DNA of 35,957 nt from CAYUEQ01 sp964443805 (GCA_964443805.1 CAYUEQ010000002.1:1-35957), one strand, 5' to 3'. Shown: positions 7,289 to 15,328, counted from the first letter of the stretch. Numbers and translations: made by a program. The notes: generated from the sequence alone by a model not told the origin.

Positions 7289-7316
7289 AAAAAAAAGAAA
7301 ATTATACTAAATTTTC
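7289..7316 (-). terminator. Terminator after spoIID
   Basis: On the minus strand GAAAATT-6 nt-AATTTTC is followed by eight T. The spoIID stop codon lies at the 5' arm/loop boundary. A weak sigma-F-like pair (GTATA, 14 nt, GCTCAAACTT) overlaps the loop and tract and could drive spoIIQ; this is uncertain. Confidence 0.6.
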
Positions 7317-8218
7317 TCTATTTTTATATCTTGATAATAATAATCTAATATTTCTCGATATTTTTTTCCTTCTTTAGCCATACCGTTAGCACCGTATTGG
7401 CTCATACCTACTCCGTGCCCATAACCTTTAGTAATTATATTTATATTGTCTTCACAACTTATTATTTCAAAATCTGTTGACCTTAGTGCAAATAAAGATC
7501 TAAATTCTACTCCTGTTATTTTTTTATTATTTATGTATAAATGTTCAATTCGATTACTTGAATTTCTTTTAATATTATTTATGTTAATATTACTACAGTC
7601 TATTTCTAATTTATTACAAAAATCATTTTTCGTAATTTTTGTTTCAAATATAAAATTTATATTGGTTTTTTCCCATGATGATTCAACACTATTTATATAT
7701 GGTAATTCTTGTTTAAAAACTGATTGGGAAACTTCTGTATAGCCATTACTCATTGAAAAATAAAATGCCGATATTATTTTATCATTATGTTTCATTACTA
7801 ACTGAGTTGTCGATGTAACAGCATCTTTTATTTTATTATAATATTGATTGTATTTATTATTCCATTTTTTTTTCATTGTTTCTTTTGTTATATATGCCTG
7901 ATCAGATGTAGTATCATCAAAATCATAATCTTCTCGTTTAGTCTTATTTGCAAGTGCATAACTTCGGGAAGCGATTGCTTGAGCTTTTAATGCCTCTAAT
8001 TCAAACTCTGCAGGCATTTCCGCTGCTAGTACGCCAATTATATATTCATCTAAACTTAATTTAATAGTTTTATTAGTATCAGTTATTTTGATTGTAAATA
8101 TATTTTCCTTTAATTGCTTTCCATCAACTTTTTTATTATTAACTTTATTGTTAAAACTAATAATAACTGCAATTGGAAAAAGAAAACAAATTAGTAAGAT
8201 TAAAGATTTGTTTTTCAT
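7307..8218 (-). CDS. spoIID: Stage II sporulation protein D (peptidoglycan lytic transglycosylase)
   Basis: 303 residues with an N-terminal membrane anchor (about 6-22). The SpoIID domain has LSLDEYIIGVLAAEMPAEFE with the putative catalytic Glu67 (equivalent to B. subtilis Glu88), ALKAQAIASRSYAL, SDQAY and the C-terminal GYGHGVGMSQYGANGMA. SpoIID cleaves glycan strands, with SpoIIM and SpoIIP, to drive septal thinning and engulfment from the mother cell. The ATG follows GAGGGAT. It forms a sporulation run with spoIIQ and spoIIID; each step has its own terminator or hairpin, suggesting separate promoters. Confidence 0.96.
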   Translation of the reverse strand: MKNKSLILLICFLFPIAVIISFNNKVNNKKVDGKQLKENIFTIKITDTNKTIKLSLDEYIIGVLAAEMPAEFELEALKAQAIASRSYALANKTKREDYDFDDTTSDQAYITKETMKKKWNNKYNQYYNKIKDAVTSTTQLVMKHNDKIISAFYFSMSNGYTEVSQSVFKQELPYINSVESSWEKTNINFIFETKITKNDFCNKLEIDCSNININNIKRNSSNRIEHLYINNKKITGVEFRSLFALRSTDFEIISCEDNINIITKGYGHGVGMSQYGANGMAKEGKKYREILDYYYQDIKIEKI

Positions 8219-8267
8219 AATTATCCCTCTATATAATAATACTATTACTTTAATTAATTAATCCATT

Positions 8268-8294
8268 AAAAAAATGTCATATTCCGACATTTTT
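8268..8294 (-). terminator. Terminator after the DUF1146 gene
   Basis: AAAAATGTC-7 nt-GACATTTTTTT on the minus strand: a 9-bp stem with a T-tract, starting at the stop codon of the upstream gene. Confidence 0.85.
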
Positions 8295-8481
8295 AAGGCA
8301 TTATAATAAAATCAGTTACAAAGTTTGTTATTAAATAACCTAAAGCAAAACTTAATAGTATAACTAGAATTCTTGCTTCCCATTTATGATTTTTTTTAAT
8401 AAAATTATCAAAGTTTATTCCGCTTATAGCAAATGCTGATAAGAGGATGAAAAAAACATAGAGATAGAGTTTATAAATCAT
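8293..8481 (-). CDS. Small membrane protein, DUF1146 (YwzB) family
   Basis: 62 residues with two membrane helices (about 5-22 and 35-58). The segment SGINFDNFIKKNHKWEARIL then SFALGYLITNFVTDF matches my recollection of the DUF1146 family; B. subtilis ywzB sits near murAA-spoIID, consistent with spoIID next door here. Function is unknown. It overlaps the end of rpiB by 11 nt (translational coupling). Confidence 0.75.
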   Translation of the reverse strand: MIYKLYLYVFFILLSAFAISGINFDNFIKKNHKWEARILVILLSFALGYLITNFVTDFIIMP

Positions 8482-8926
8482 CTTTGTTTCTCATTTCATA
8501 CACTGTTATTTTATCTAATCGTTTATTATGTCTTTCAACATTTGAAAATGGTGTAGAAATAAATTTTTGAACGATGTTTACAGCTATTTCTGGATTTATT
8601 TCAGATGCTAGTGCTATAGCATTTGCATTATTATGTTGTTTGGCTAGCACTACTTCTTCGCTATTTGATATTTTGGCACAACGAACATCTTTAACTTTAT
8701 TTAATGCAATTGACATTCCAATTCCTGATTTACAAATAGCTATCCCTAAATCAATTCTTTTATTTTTAATTGCTTCACCTAATGCAAAAGCTCTATCTGG
8801 ATAGTCTACAGCATCAGTTTTATCAGTTCCAAAATCTGTGATAATACAATCCATTTCTTTTAATTTTATTTTTATTATTTTTTTTAAAGCTACTCCATGA
8901 TGATCTGCAGTTATTCCAACTTTCAT
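8471..8926 (-). CDS. rpiB: Ribose-5-phosphate isomerase B
   Basis: 151 residues, normal length. It interconverts ribose 5-phosphate and ribulose 5-phosphate in the pentose phosphate pathway. RpiB/LacAB signatures: GITADHHGVALK, DFGTD, DYPDRA, ICKSGIGMSIALNKV with catalytic Cys65, AKQHNNANAIAL and the phosphate-binding VERHNKRLDKI. The usual CGTGIG loop reads CKSGIG (Gly to Lys, Thr to Ser). The ATG shares bases with the stop of the upstream ATP-grasp gene (TAATG) and has AAAGGGGAA upstream. Confidence 0.92.
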   Translation of the reverse strand: MKVGITADHHGVALKKIIKIKLKEMDCIITDFGTDKTDAVDYPDRAFALGEAIKNKRIDLGIAICKSGIGMSIALNKVKDVRCAKISNSEEVVLAKQHNNANAIALASEINPEIAVNIVQKFISTPFSNVERHNKRLDKITVYEMRNKDDL

Positions 8927-9936
8927 TATTTCGTTCCCCTTTCAATTGCTTTTTTAAAGTCTGGATATAATCCAATATTGTTTTCTCTATGTGGCGGCAG
9001 TTGATATAAATCATGTCCAGGAAATTCATTACCTTCAATTAAATAAGGTTTTTCTATTCCGACACATACATCCCATGCAATATAACCCATTTCTGGTATT
9101 ACTTTAGCAGCACTAATACATAATTCAATCACATCATCCCAAGCAGGTATTTTAAATCCTACTATATTTTTATTAGTTATAGGATGTTTAGTATATAAAT
9201 TCTGTTTTTTATCTATTGCTGGTACTTTAATAATACCATCTTTAATATCAATTTTGCTAGTCAAACCATCATTATTAAAATTATCAATTATATTATTGTT
9301 ATTACCAATTCTAAGAAATGCAGCTACAACTGTTATGGCTTTGCCGTTATTTATTGTAACTACTCTTATTGTATTAATTGAAGTAGGATGTAAATCATTT
9401 AATAATTGATGTTGTAATGCAACTTCTTCTACTAATAAAATTTTGTTTTTAACTAAATAATCATAAATAGTTTTTGAATCTTTATTTTTTACCTTTATTT
9501 TTTCTATTCCTTCTCCACAGGAAAGATTTAAAGGTTTACAAAATATTTCATCTTTCTTTTTTATAAATTCCAAAAATGTTTCATAATTATTATCTATATA
9601 GAGCCAAGATCTATTTAAATAATCGTTAAATGCTTCATTAAATTTAATTTTGTTATTAAAAGTTTCATTATAACTTAAATTATTAAGTTTTTTAACGATT
9701 GAATTATTTACACCTCTTGTAATTATTGTTTTTCGTTGTTTAGAATTTAGATTATACATTTCAAATAAATCATAATCGTTATATCCAGCTTGATATTTTA
9801 AACCACAAAAAATTACATCTAGAAATACCAATAATTTATTTTTATTAGTTTTAGTAGATATTTTACTTATTTTATTAAAAAAATTGGAATAATCCATCTT
9901 AAAAATTCTTTTTATTAAGTACTTTAATTTTTCCAT
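8926..9936 (-). CDS. ATP-grasp protein of the sugar-transfer-associated family
   Basis: 336 residues. I recognise the family of ATP-grasp proteins often annotated 'alpha-L-glutamate ligase-related' or 'sugar-transfer associated': GYNDYDLFEMYNLNSKQRKT near 56-75, LLVEEVALQHQLLNDLHPTS and NTIRVVTI (nucleotide-binding core), GLTSKIDI, and IAWDVCVG...PYLIEGNEFPGHDLYQ, whose acidic/Asn residues fit the metal site. The substrate is unknown; relatives occur near surface-polysaccharide genes, but none are here. The gene has an extended -10 (TGCTATAAT, about 9954-9962) just upstream and overlaps rpiB. Confidence 0.75.
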   Translation of the reverse strand: MEKLKYLIKRIFKMDYSNFFNKISKISTKTNKNKLLVFLDVIFCGLKYQAGYNDYDLFEMYNLNSKQRKTIITRGVNNSIVKKLNNLSYNETFNNKIKFNEAFNDYLNRSWLYIDNNYETFLEFIKKKDEIFCKPLNLSCGEGIEKIKVKNKDSKTIYDYLVKNKILLVEEVALQHQLLNDLHPTSINTIRVVTINNGKAITVVAAFLRIGNNNNIIDNFNNDGLTSKIDIKDGIIKVPAIDKKQNLYTKHPITNKNIVGFKIPAWDDVIELCISAAKVIPEMGYIAWDVCVGIEKPYLIEGNEFPGHDLYQLPPHRENNIGLYPDFKKAIERGTK

Positions 9937-9960
9937 AAAAACATCACGTATTGATTATAG

Positions 9961-9990
9961 CAAATAAAAACAAATAAATAAATTATTTGT
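9961..9990 (-). terminator. Terminator of rpmE
   Basis: ACAAATAA-5 nt-TTATTTGT followed by TTTTATTTG on the minus strand; the rpmE stop codon TAA is inside the 5' arm. Confidence 0.7.
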
Positions 9991-10195
9991 CTTTATTATT
10001 TAAATTATATTTACGATTGAATTTTTCTATTTTACCAGTTTTCTTTGCCGTACCCTGTACTCCAGTGTAAAACGGATGACATTCACTACATACTTCTAAG
10101 TTTATTTTATCTTTCATTGATTTAGTTTCAAATGTAAAACCACAAGCACATTCAACTTTAGAAGTTTTATATTCTGGATGAATTCCCTTTTTCAT
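9983..10195 (-). CDS. rpmE: 50S ribosomal protein L31 (zinc-binding type)
   Basis: 70 residues from the ATG at 10195, which follows GGGAGGAG. An upstream in-frame ATG at 10213 would place that ribosome site inside the gene. The protein reads MKKGIHPEYKTSKVECACGF and then CSECHPFYTG. All four zinc ligands are present (Cys16, Cys18, Cys36, Cys39), so this is the primary C+ form whose amount follows zinc supply in Bacillus. The C-terminal FNRKYNL is typical. Confidence 0.96.
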   Translation of the reverse strand: MKKGIHPEYKTSKVECACGFTFETKSMKDKINLEVCSECHPFYTGVQGTAKKTGKIEKFNRKYNLNNKDK

Positions 10196-10248
10196 TTTTT
10201 CTCCTCCCGCCATAACTAACTCTAGTTATAGTAATTTCTTTCTTTAGT

Positions 10249-10276
10249 ATTATAACATATTCCATTAGTTGTGCAA
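10249..10276 (-). promoter_or_regulatory. Promoter of rpmE
   Basis: TTGCAC (10271-10276) and TATAAT (10249-10254) on the minus strand with a 16-bp spacer. A short palindrome (TAACTAGAGTTA) lies in the leader; its role is unknown. Confidence 0.65.
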
Positions 10277-10798
10277 CTATTTTTCTTTCTTAAATGTAGA
10301 CATTAATTTTCCAACTAAAAATATTATTTTTTCATCATACTTTTCAGCTATTGTTTTTCCTGCTGCTTTACTTCCAATAGTAATTGAAGAGATCACAGCA
10401 CTTACAATCATTGTTGTAACAGTTTGATTTAATGAATATTTTAAACAAATATTAATCGCTAAAACAGTTCCTAAACCACCACTGATAATACCACATATAT
10501 CTCCAACTACATCATTACAGATGTTAGCAATAATGCTTGAATTTCTAAGTAAATAGACTGTTTCTTTAGCTCCTTTTATTTTCTTAGCTGCTTTAGCATG
10601 GAATGTTGATTCTTTACTTGTAAGCACAGATGTTCCTACTGCATCAAACATAATTCCAATAATAATTACTACAAGAGTTATAATTATTAACGAAATCATA
10701 TTTCCATAATTACCTATTACATTAGTTATTCCACTAAAAATAATTGCAAGAAAAAAAGAGAGTAAAATTATTTTAATGATCCATCTCTTATTTTTCAT
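10277..10798 (-). CDS. Small membrane protein, resembling a CBS-less CorB/DUF21-like protein
   Basis: 173 residues with about four membrane helices (about 8-26, 33-56, 93-120, 124-145). Between them is a conserved-looking amphipathic part, MFDAVGTSVLTSKESTFHAK and KIKGAKETVYLLRNSS, then ICNDVVGDICGIISG. This recalls short proteins often labelled Mg/Co transporter CorB-like, but I cannot confirm the family. No CBS or other soluble domain follows. The ATG has AAGGAGAG upstream. It lies directly downstream of the structured non-coding stretch, which may be its leader RNA. Confidence 0.6.
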   Translation of the reverse strand: MKNKRWIIKIILLSFFLAIIFSGITNVIGNYGNMISLIIITLVVIIIGIMFDAVGTSVLTSKESTFHAKAAKKIKGAKETVYLLRNSSIIANICNDVVGDICGIISGGLGTVLAINICLKYSLNQTVTTMIVSAVISSITIGSKAAGKTIAEKYDEKIIFLVGKLMSTFKKEK

Positions 10799-10829
10799 CT
10801 TACTCTCCTTATTATGGTTATATTATAAA

Positions 10830-11190
10830 TTAATCCTACGGCTTAAGGTCGAGTTGAATTTCTCCGATTATCTACCACCAGTTACCCGAAGGCGATTTCT
10901 CTTTAAAGATAACGATTATTGGTCTCCCAAATAATGACTCGATTGCCACTTAGTCCGTATTTCAATCCTTATAATATATACACTCTAGAGGTTTTCCCTA
11001 ACACAAATTGATTATCCTTATTCGCTATTGAAATTAAAAATAATTATGACTTATAGTTATGTGATCAGCATAACACATCATTATTCTTTTTAACTCGCAC
11101 GACATGCGTTGCAATGATGAATTTTTAGCCCCATCTTCAGATAATGTATGCGACTAGAATAGTGCACCACAGATAATTAAAGTATATCAT
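10830..11190 (-). ncRNA. Candidate structured non-coding RNA or long 5' leader; class not identified
   Basis: The 432 bases 10799-11230 hold no credible ORF, yet 10831-10970 is about 40% G+C, far above the surrounding AT-rich DNA. Several helices can be drawn (minus-strand RNA): 11113-11119/11076-11082 (7 bp) enclosing CGCA/TGCG; 11069-11074/11056-11061 (6 bp); 10927-10935/10915-10922 capped by a GAGA loop; 10907-10912/10868-10873; and a CC-TTCG-GG tetraloop near 10886-10893. An AT-rich promoter-like stretch (TTTACA, TATAAT/TATACT) lies at 11185-11215. The minus orientation is chosen because of this promoter and the tetraloops. Conserved motifs of RNase P, SRP RNA, T-boxes and common riboswitches were not found. 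Confidence 0.5.
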
Positions 11191-11230
11191 ATTATATGAA
11201 ATATTTGTAAATAATAAACACATTTTTATT

Positions 11231-11974
11231 TTAATCTAGCCAATTATCTGTTATATGTTCTCCTATTAATCTATATCCTCTATAATTCAAATGAACACTT
11301 TTAGGATTTGGAATTAATTCTTTATTTTTATTTATTATGCTATTTACTTCGATAAAAATAAAATCATGTTTTTTACTTAATTTAATAAACTTTTTGTTAG
11401 TATATTCAAAAATATCAGTAAGTATTGAAGAGTTAATATAATTATCATTTGTAATTGGATTATAGAATCCTAAGATATATAAATCTTTTTTATAAATGTT
11501 TTTAAGATATTTAATAGCTTCATCCATTTTAACAAATATTTGATCAACATCATTTATCATTGTTTTATATTCTGTAGATTGAAGATAATTATTGTTTATT
11601 TTTAATTTATAATATAAATCAGTTGAACCAATCGTTATTGTTACTAAGTTTGCTTTATTTATAGCTTCATTTATAGAAATGCTTTTGTTATTGATAATTA
11701 TTTCTTTATCACTTTCAAATTGATTAACTAAATCTTCTATTCGCATATCTTCTTCAGCAAAGTTTTTAGTATAAAATTTTAAGATATTTTCCTCTTCTAA
11801 ATATTCTTTTATATAATCTGAGTAACTATAACCAAAAGTATTATAAGGTGTTTCGCCTAAAGTTATTCCATCCCCTAGCGCTAAATAATAAATTTCATTT
11901 TCTTTTTTTGTGTAATATATCATAACCGTTATACACATTGCGATTATAATCGTTAGTATTAATTTTTTACGCAT
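11231..11974 (-). CDS. SGNH/GDSL-hydrolase-like protein with degenerate catalytic motifs
   Basis: 247 residues: N-terminal membrane anchor or signal (about 4-20), then an extracellular SGNH-like fold. Block I reads YYLALGDGITLG (29-40): the nucleophile Ser of GDS is Gly36. Block III reads TIGSTDLY (115-121), with Thr118 for the usual Asn. Block V reads NPKSVHLNYRGYRL, where His228 is kept but the Asp three residues before it is Lys225. It is probably a pseudo-hydrolase or binding protein; intact family members deacylate lipids or glycans. The gene starts with ATG after GGAGG, just past the murA terminator. Confidence 0.75.
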   Translation of the reverse strand: MRKKLILTIIIAMCITVMIYYTKKENEIYYLALGDGITLGETPYNTFGYSYSDYIKEYLEEENILKFYTKNFAEEDMRIEDLVNQFESDKEIIINNKSISINEAINKANLVTITIGSTDLYYKLKINNNYLQSTEYKTMINDVDQIFVKMDEAIKYLKNIYKKDLYILGFYNPITNDNYINSSILTDIFEYTNKKFIKLSKKHDFIFIEVNSIINKNKELIPNPKSVHLNYRGYRLIGEHITDNWLD

Positions 11975-11985
11975 TAAATTCCTCC

Positions 11986-12007
11986 AAAAAAAAGTAGTAT
12001 TACTACT
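11986..12007 (-). terminator. Terminator of murA
   Basis: AGTAG-TAATA-CTACT followed by eight T on the minus strand; the murA stop (TAG) lies in the 5' arm and the ribosome site of the next gene follows immediately. Confidence 0.75.
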
Positions 12008-13262
12008 ATTTTATTTCTTTGAGTTCAATTTTAGCACCAACTGATTTTAGTTTATAAATTATATCTTCATATCCCCTTAATATATGTTCCACATCTAAAA
12101 TTTTTGTTTTTCCTTCAGCGAGTAGTCCTGCTATTATCATTGCAGCTCCTGCTCTTAGGTCTGTAGCGGTTACTACTGCACCTTTAAGAGGTGTTTTTCC
12201 TTTTATGATGGCACTTTGTCTAGTAGATGTAATATCTGCACCCATATTGATTAAATAACTAATATGCCCCATTCTGTTTTCATATATTGTTTCTTCAAAT
12301 ATAGATGTTCCTTCACACTGGGTAAGTAATACTGACATTGGTTGACCTAAATCTGTTGGAAACCCTGGATAAACTAATGTTTTTATATTAATTGATTTTA
12401 ATTTTGGGGCAGTTGTTATTGTAAGTTGATTTGATTCTTCTTGTAAATCTACTCCTATTTCTTTTAATTTTGAAATTAAAGATGAAATATGTTTAGGAAT
12501 GATATTTTCTATCACTAAATTTTCTCCTAGTAATGCCCCGATTATGACATAGGTCCCTGCTTCTATTCTATCTGGTAGTACTTCTGTTGATCCTTTATGA
12601 AGATAATCTACGCCTTCTATTTTTATTTCACTTGTACCTGCACCAGTAATTTTAGCACCCATATCATTTAAAAAATTAGCAACATTTACAATTTCAGGTT
12701 CTTTAGCAGCGTTTACAATACTTGTTTTTCCTTTAGCTTTAACAGCGGCTAGCATTAAATTAACTGTAGCACCTACACTAGCAAAATCTAAATAAATTCT
12801 AGCTCCTTTTAATTCATCAGCGATAAAAGTATATTTATTTCCTTCTATTTTAATTTTTGCTCCAAGTTTTTCAAAACCTTTAATATGAAAATCAATTGGA
12901 CGACTTCCAATATTACAACCACCTGGAAAATACATTTCTACTTTTTTAAATTTACCTAAAAGTGCACCCATAAAATAATATGATGCTCTTAATTTTTTTG
13001 ATTCCTTTTCTGAAATGGTTATATTTTTAATATTACTAGTATCAATTTTCATTATATCTTCTTTAATTTCAACTTTACCATTTAACTTTTGTACAATTTC
13101 AACTAAGTCTTTTGTATCAGAAATATTTGGTACATTTTCAATAACAACTTTTTCATCACATAAGATAGCCGCTGGTATTAAAGCTACCGCACTATTTTTA
13201 GCACCACTTATCTTTATTTTTCCTTTTAATTTTTGTTGACCTGTTATTTCAACTATTTTCAT
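12006..13262 (-). CDS. murA: UDP-N-acetylglucosamine 1-carboxyvinyltransferase
   Basis: 418 residues from the ATG at 13262, which has GGAGG five bases upstream. An in-frame GTG at 13274 is possible but would overlap the fba stop and lacks a site. MurA adds enolpyruvate from PEP to UDP-GlcNAc, the first committed step of peptidoglycan synthesis. Signatures: SGAKNSAVALIPA with Lys22-type contact, the active-site loop PGGCNIGSRPIDFHIKG with the fosfomycin-target Cys, PDRIEAGTY, PTDLGQPM and DLRAGAAMIIAGLLAEG. It is probably co-transcribed with fba. Confidence 0.97.
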   Translation of the reverse strand: MKIVEITGQQKLKGKIKISGAKNSAVALIPAAILCDEKVVIENVPNISDTKDLVEIVQKLNGKVEIKEDIMKIDTSNIKNITISEKESKKLRASYYFMGALLGKFKKVEMYFPGGCNIGSRPIDFHIKGFEKLGAKIKIEGNKYTFIADELKGARIYLDFASVGATVNLMLAAVKAKGKTSIVNAAKEPEIVNVANFLNDMGAKITGAGTSEIKIEGVDYLHKGSTEVLPDRIEAGTYVIIGALLGENLVIENIIPKHISSLISKLKEIGVDLQEESNQLTITTAPKLKSINIKTLVYPGFPTDLGQPMSVLLTQCEGTSIFEETIYENRMGHISYLINMGADITSTRQSAIIKGKTPLKGAVVTATDLRAGAAMIIAGLLAEGKTKILDVEHILRGYEDIIYKLKSVGAKIELKEIK

Positions 13263-13273
13263 ATTTACCTCCA

Positions 13274-14110
13274 CTAATTAATTAGAGTTCTTATTTTTTC
13301 TCTGATTACTTTTTTCATATTGTTTTCTCCGGCTGAAATAATTTTTCTTGGATCATAAATCGAATTATTTTCTTCTTTTAAAATAAATTCTCTTACTCCT
13401 TTTGACCAAGCAACTTGTAATTCAGTATTAATGTTTATTTTTCTAACTCCATTTTTAATGCTCTTTTTAAGTATTTCATTCGATAATCCAGTTCCACCAT
13501 GTAAAACTAATGGCTTTGATGTTTTTTGATGAATTTCATTCATTAGTTTGAAGTTAATATTAGGTTTAGTTTTATAAAGTCCATGAACTGTTCCTAATGA
13601 AGGCGCTAGCATATCGATAGAAGTTGAACTACAAAACTTTAAAGCTTCTTCAATAGTAGTATATTTATATTCTTCAATAACTGTGTCTTCTGTCCCGTTT
13701 ATTATACCTAATTCTGCTTCTATTAAGGCGTTTTTTGCATAATCGGATACTTCATTAGTCATTTTTATGTTTTCTTCTAAATCGTTTAAAGACGCATCTA
13801 TCATAATAGAGTCAAAACCGGCATCATAAGCTTTTTGGCAATCTTCTACAGTATGTGCGTGATCTAGATGAATAAGAACTGGAATAGTTATATTTAAATC
13901 TTTTATTAAACCTTTAACTATTCCGACAACTGTGTTATAACCACCCATATATTTAGCAGCACCAGTACTAACACCTAAAAAAACTGGACTTTGTTCTTCT
14001 TCACAAACTTCTAATATATATTTAGTCCACTCTAAATTATTAATATTAAATTGAAGTATTGCTTTATCTTTTTTAAAAAAATCATCTATAATTTCTTGCT
14101 TGTTTTTCAC
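13274..14110 (-). CDS. fba: Class II fructose-bisphosphate aldolase
   Basis: 278 residues starting at GTG (14110) after GGTGATAA. It splits fructose 1,6-bisphosphate in glycolysis (or condenses the trioses). Class II zinc and catalytic residues are visible: HLDHAHTVEDC (zinc His and catalytic Asp), EAELGIING, GTVHGLYKTKPN (zinc His), LVLHGGTGL (zinc His) and KININTELQ (phosphate site). The size is near the short Gram-positive type (about 285). Tagatose-bisphosphate aldolase specificity cannot be excluded. Order fba-murA matches B. subtilis fbaA-murAB. Confidence 0.93.
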   Translation of the reverse strand: MKNKQEIIDDFFKKDKAILQFNINNLEWTKYILEVCEEEQSPVFLGVSTGAAKYMGGYNTVVGIVKGLIKDLNITIPVLIHLDHAHTVEDCQKAYDAGFDSIMIDASLNDLEENIKMTNEVSDYAKNALIEAELGIINGTEDTVIEEYKYTTIEEALKFCSSTSIDMLAPSLGTVHGLYKTKPNINFKLMNEIHQKTSKPLVLHGGTGLSNEILKKSIKNGVRKININTELQVAWSKGVREFILKEENNSIYDPRKIISAGENNMKKVIREKIRTLIN

Positions 14111-14127
14111 TACTTATCACCAATTTA

Positions 14128-14157
14128 ACTATATAATGCTTCTATTAAATTTGTCAA
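14128..14157 (-). promoter_or_regulatory. Promoter of fba-murA
   Basis: A consensus TTGACA (14152-14157) on the minus strand with TATATA at 16 bp or TATAGT at 18 bp. The start codon lies about 20 nt downstream of the -10. Confidence 0.65.
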
Positions 14158-14170
14158 TTAAACAACTTAA

Positions 14171-14713
14171 TTATTTACATAAATATGTAATACTTAAAAA
14201 CAACAATATCACAATACCAATTATGTTAGAATAATTGCCTAAAGTTTTTTTCGCAAATTTCCCTACTGTTAAACCTGTTAAAGTGAAGATAAAACTAAAT
14301 AACGAGAAAATAAAAGCTGCTAAAATTATATTGTTAGTTATTGCGAGTAGACCCATTCCTGTTACTAAACTATCAAAACTAACACTTAATGAAAAGATTA
14401 TTATACTTAAGTATGTTAAATTAATTTCTCGGTGGAACGATTCTTTTTTCAAACTTTCTTTAATCATCGATAAGGACAAAATTAATAAAACCAATCCAAT
14501 AATCAAGTTAAAATCTATTTTTAAATGGACAAATATTTCTATTCCTATTTCTAAACCTATAAAAGGCATTATAAAATGAAATAATCCTACACTAAAGGCG
14601 AGAATTAAATCCTTTTTAAATGAATTATGACACATACCTAAAGATAACGATAAAGAGAATGTATCCATACTTAATGCAATACCTAAAGTTATTAAAGTGA
14701 TTAATTCAGACAT
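14171..14713 (-). CDS. mntP: MntP-type manganese efflux pump
   Basis: 180 residues with six membrane helices in two repeats. The paired acidic signatures of the family are present: ALSMDTFSLSLSLG (about 13-26) and SLSVSFDSLVTGMGL (about 108-122). MntP exports Mn2+ to prevent toxicity. ATG after GGGGAG. No yybP-type manganese riboswitch is visible in the 39-nt gap to spoIIR. B. subtilis mntP also lies close to spoIIR. Confidence 0.88.
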   Translation of the reverse strand: MSELITLITLGIALSMDTFSLSLSLGMCHNSFKKDLILAFSVGLFHFIMPFIGLEIGIEIFVHLKIDFNLIIGLVLLILSLSMIKESLKKESFHREINLTYLSIIIFSLSVSFDSLVTGMGLLAITNNIILAAFIFSLFSFIFTLTGLTVGKFAKKTLGNYSNIIGIVILLFLSITYLCK

Positions 14714-14752
14714 AAATACTCCCCTAAATAATCTTATTTAATAAAATTTTTT

Positions 14753-15286
14753 TTACCTCAAATATTTATCAATTATTTTTTTTATAAAAAATTGATATTC
14801 AACATCATCGATATTATCATTTTCTTTTGCTTCCATTAAACAAAGAGGTGGAAATAAAACACACCACCAATTACTTCCTTTTCCTTCACCTAATGATACA
14901 ACTAAAGATTCATACATACCTTCTTCATATTTAATACCTTTGTATTCTTTTTCCGGAAAATAATTTTTACCAAAATTTATATTAAAATCTTGATTATAAT
15001 TATTAACTTCTAAAGTTTTTTTTATGTTTTTTGATAATACCGGAATTTTATTTTCAATTATGTTTCTGGCAATATTAATCTCAGTAGTATCTTTGAGTAA
15101 TGTATAAACTGACTTTTCTAAGTCTTTACGAACTACACTTTTTATTGTTTGATCTTCTTTACTATTGCTATTTGCTATAACTCTTATTCTAATCGCTTCA
15201 TTTGGAATTTTTATTTCTGTTGCTTCTGTTTTTGGAAACAGTAATATTACTCCTAATATAATTATAAATAATAAAGTTTTTTTCAA
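14753..15286 (-). CDS. spoIIR: Stage II sporulation protein R
   Basis: 177 residues with an N-terminal signal/anchor (about 3-20). SpoIIR signatures: IRIRVIANSNSKEDQTIKS, VRKDLEKSVY, FGKNYFPEKEYKGIKYEEG and GEGKGSNWWCVLFPPLCL. SpoIIR is made in the forespore under sigma F, crosses into the intermembrane space and triggers SpoIIGA to cleave pro-sigma E in the mother cell. The start is TTG (15286), chosen because AGGGTGAT stands five bases upstream and no in-frame ATG lies near. That ribosome site is part of an 11-bp hairpin. Confidence 0.95.
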   Translation of the reverse strand: MKKTLLFIIILGVILLFPKTEATEIKIPNEAIRIRVIANSNSKEDQTIKSVVRKDLEKSVYTLLKDTTEINIARNIIENKIPVLSKNIKKTLEVNNYNQDFNINFGKNYFPEKEYKGIKYEEGMYESLVVSLGEGKGSNWWCVLFPPLCLMEAKENDNIDDVEYQFFIKKIIDKYLR

Positions 15287-15287
15287 A

Positions 15288-15321
15288 ATAGATCACCCTA
15301 AATTAATAATGGGTGATCTAT
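15288..15321 (-). promoter_or_regulatory. 11-bp hairpin enclosing the spoIIR ribosome binding site; also terminator-like
   Basis: ATAGATCACCC-12 nt-GGGTGATCTAT, perfect, ending 1 nt before the TTG start. The 3' arm is the Shine-Dalgarno (GGGTGAT). Four T follow on the minus strand, so it may also stop prmC transcripts; on the plus strand eight T follow, but no plus-strand gene lies upstream. Confidence 0.65.
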
Positions 15322-15328
15322 GTTTTTT

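Noticed and set aside
10960..11130. Possible tmRNA: a short frame beginning GCG AAT AAG GAT AAT (A-N-K-D-N) on the minus strand resembles a tag start
   Set aside because: No tRNA-like acceptor/T-arm could be built from the flanks, and the frame does not end in the usual small hydrophobic residues.
14235..14579. 114-codon plus-strand ORF opposite mntP
   Set aside because: It is a mirror of the mntP membrane helices; mntP has the family motifs and a ribosome site.
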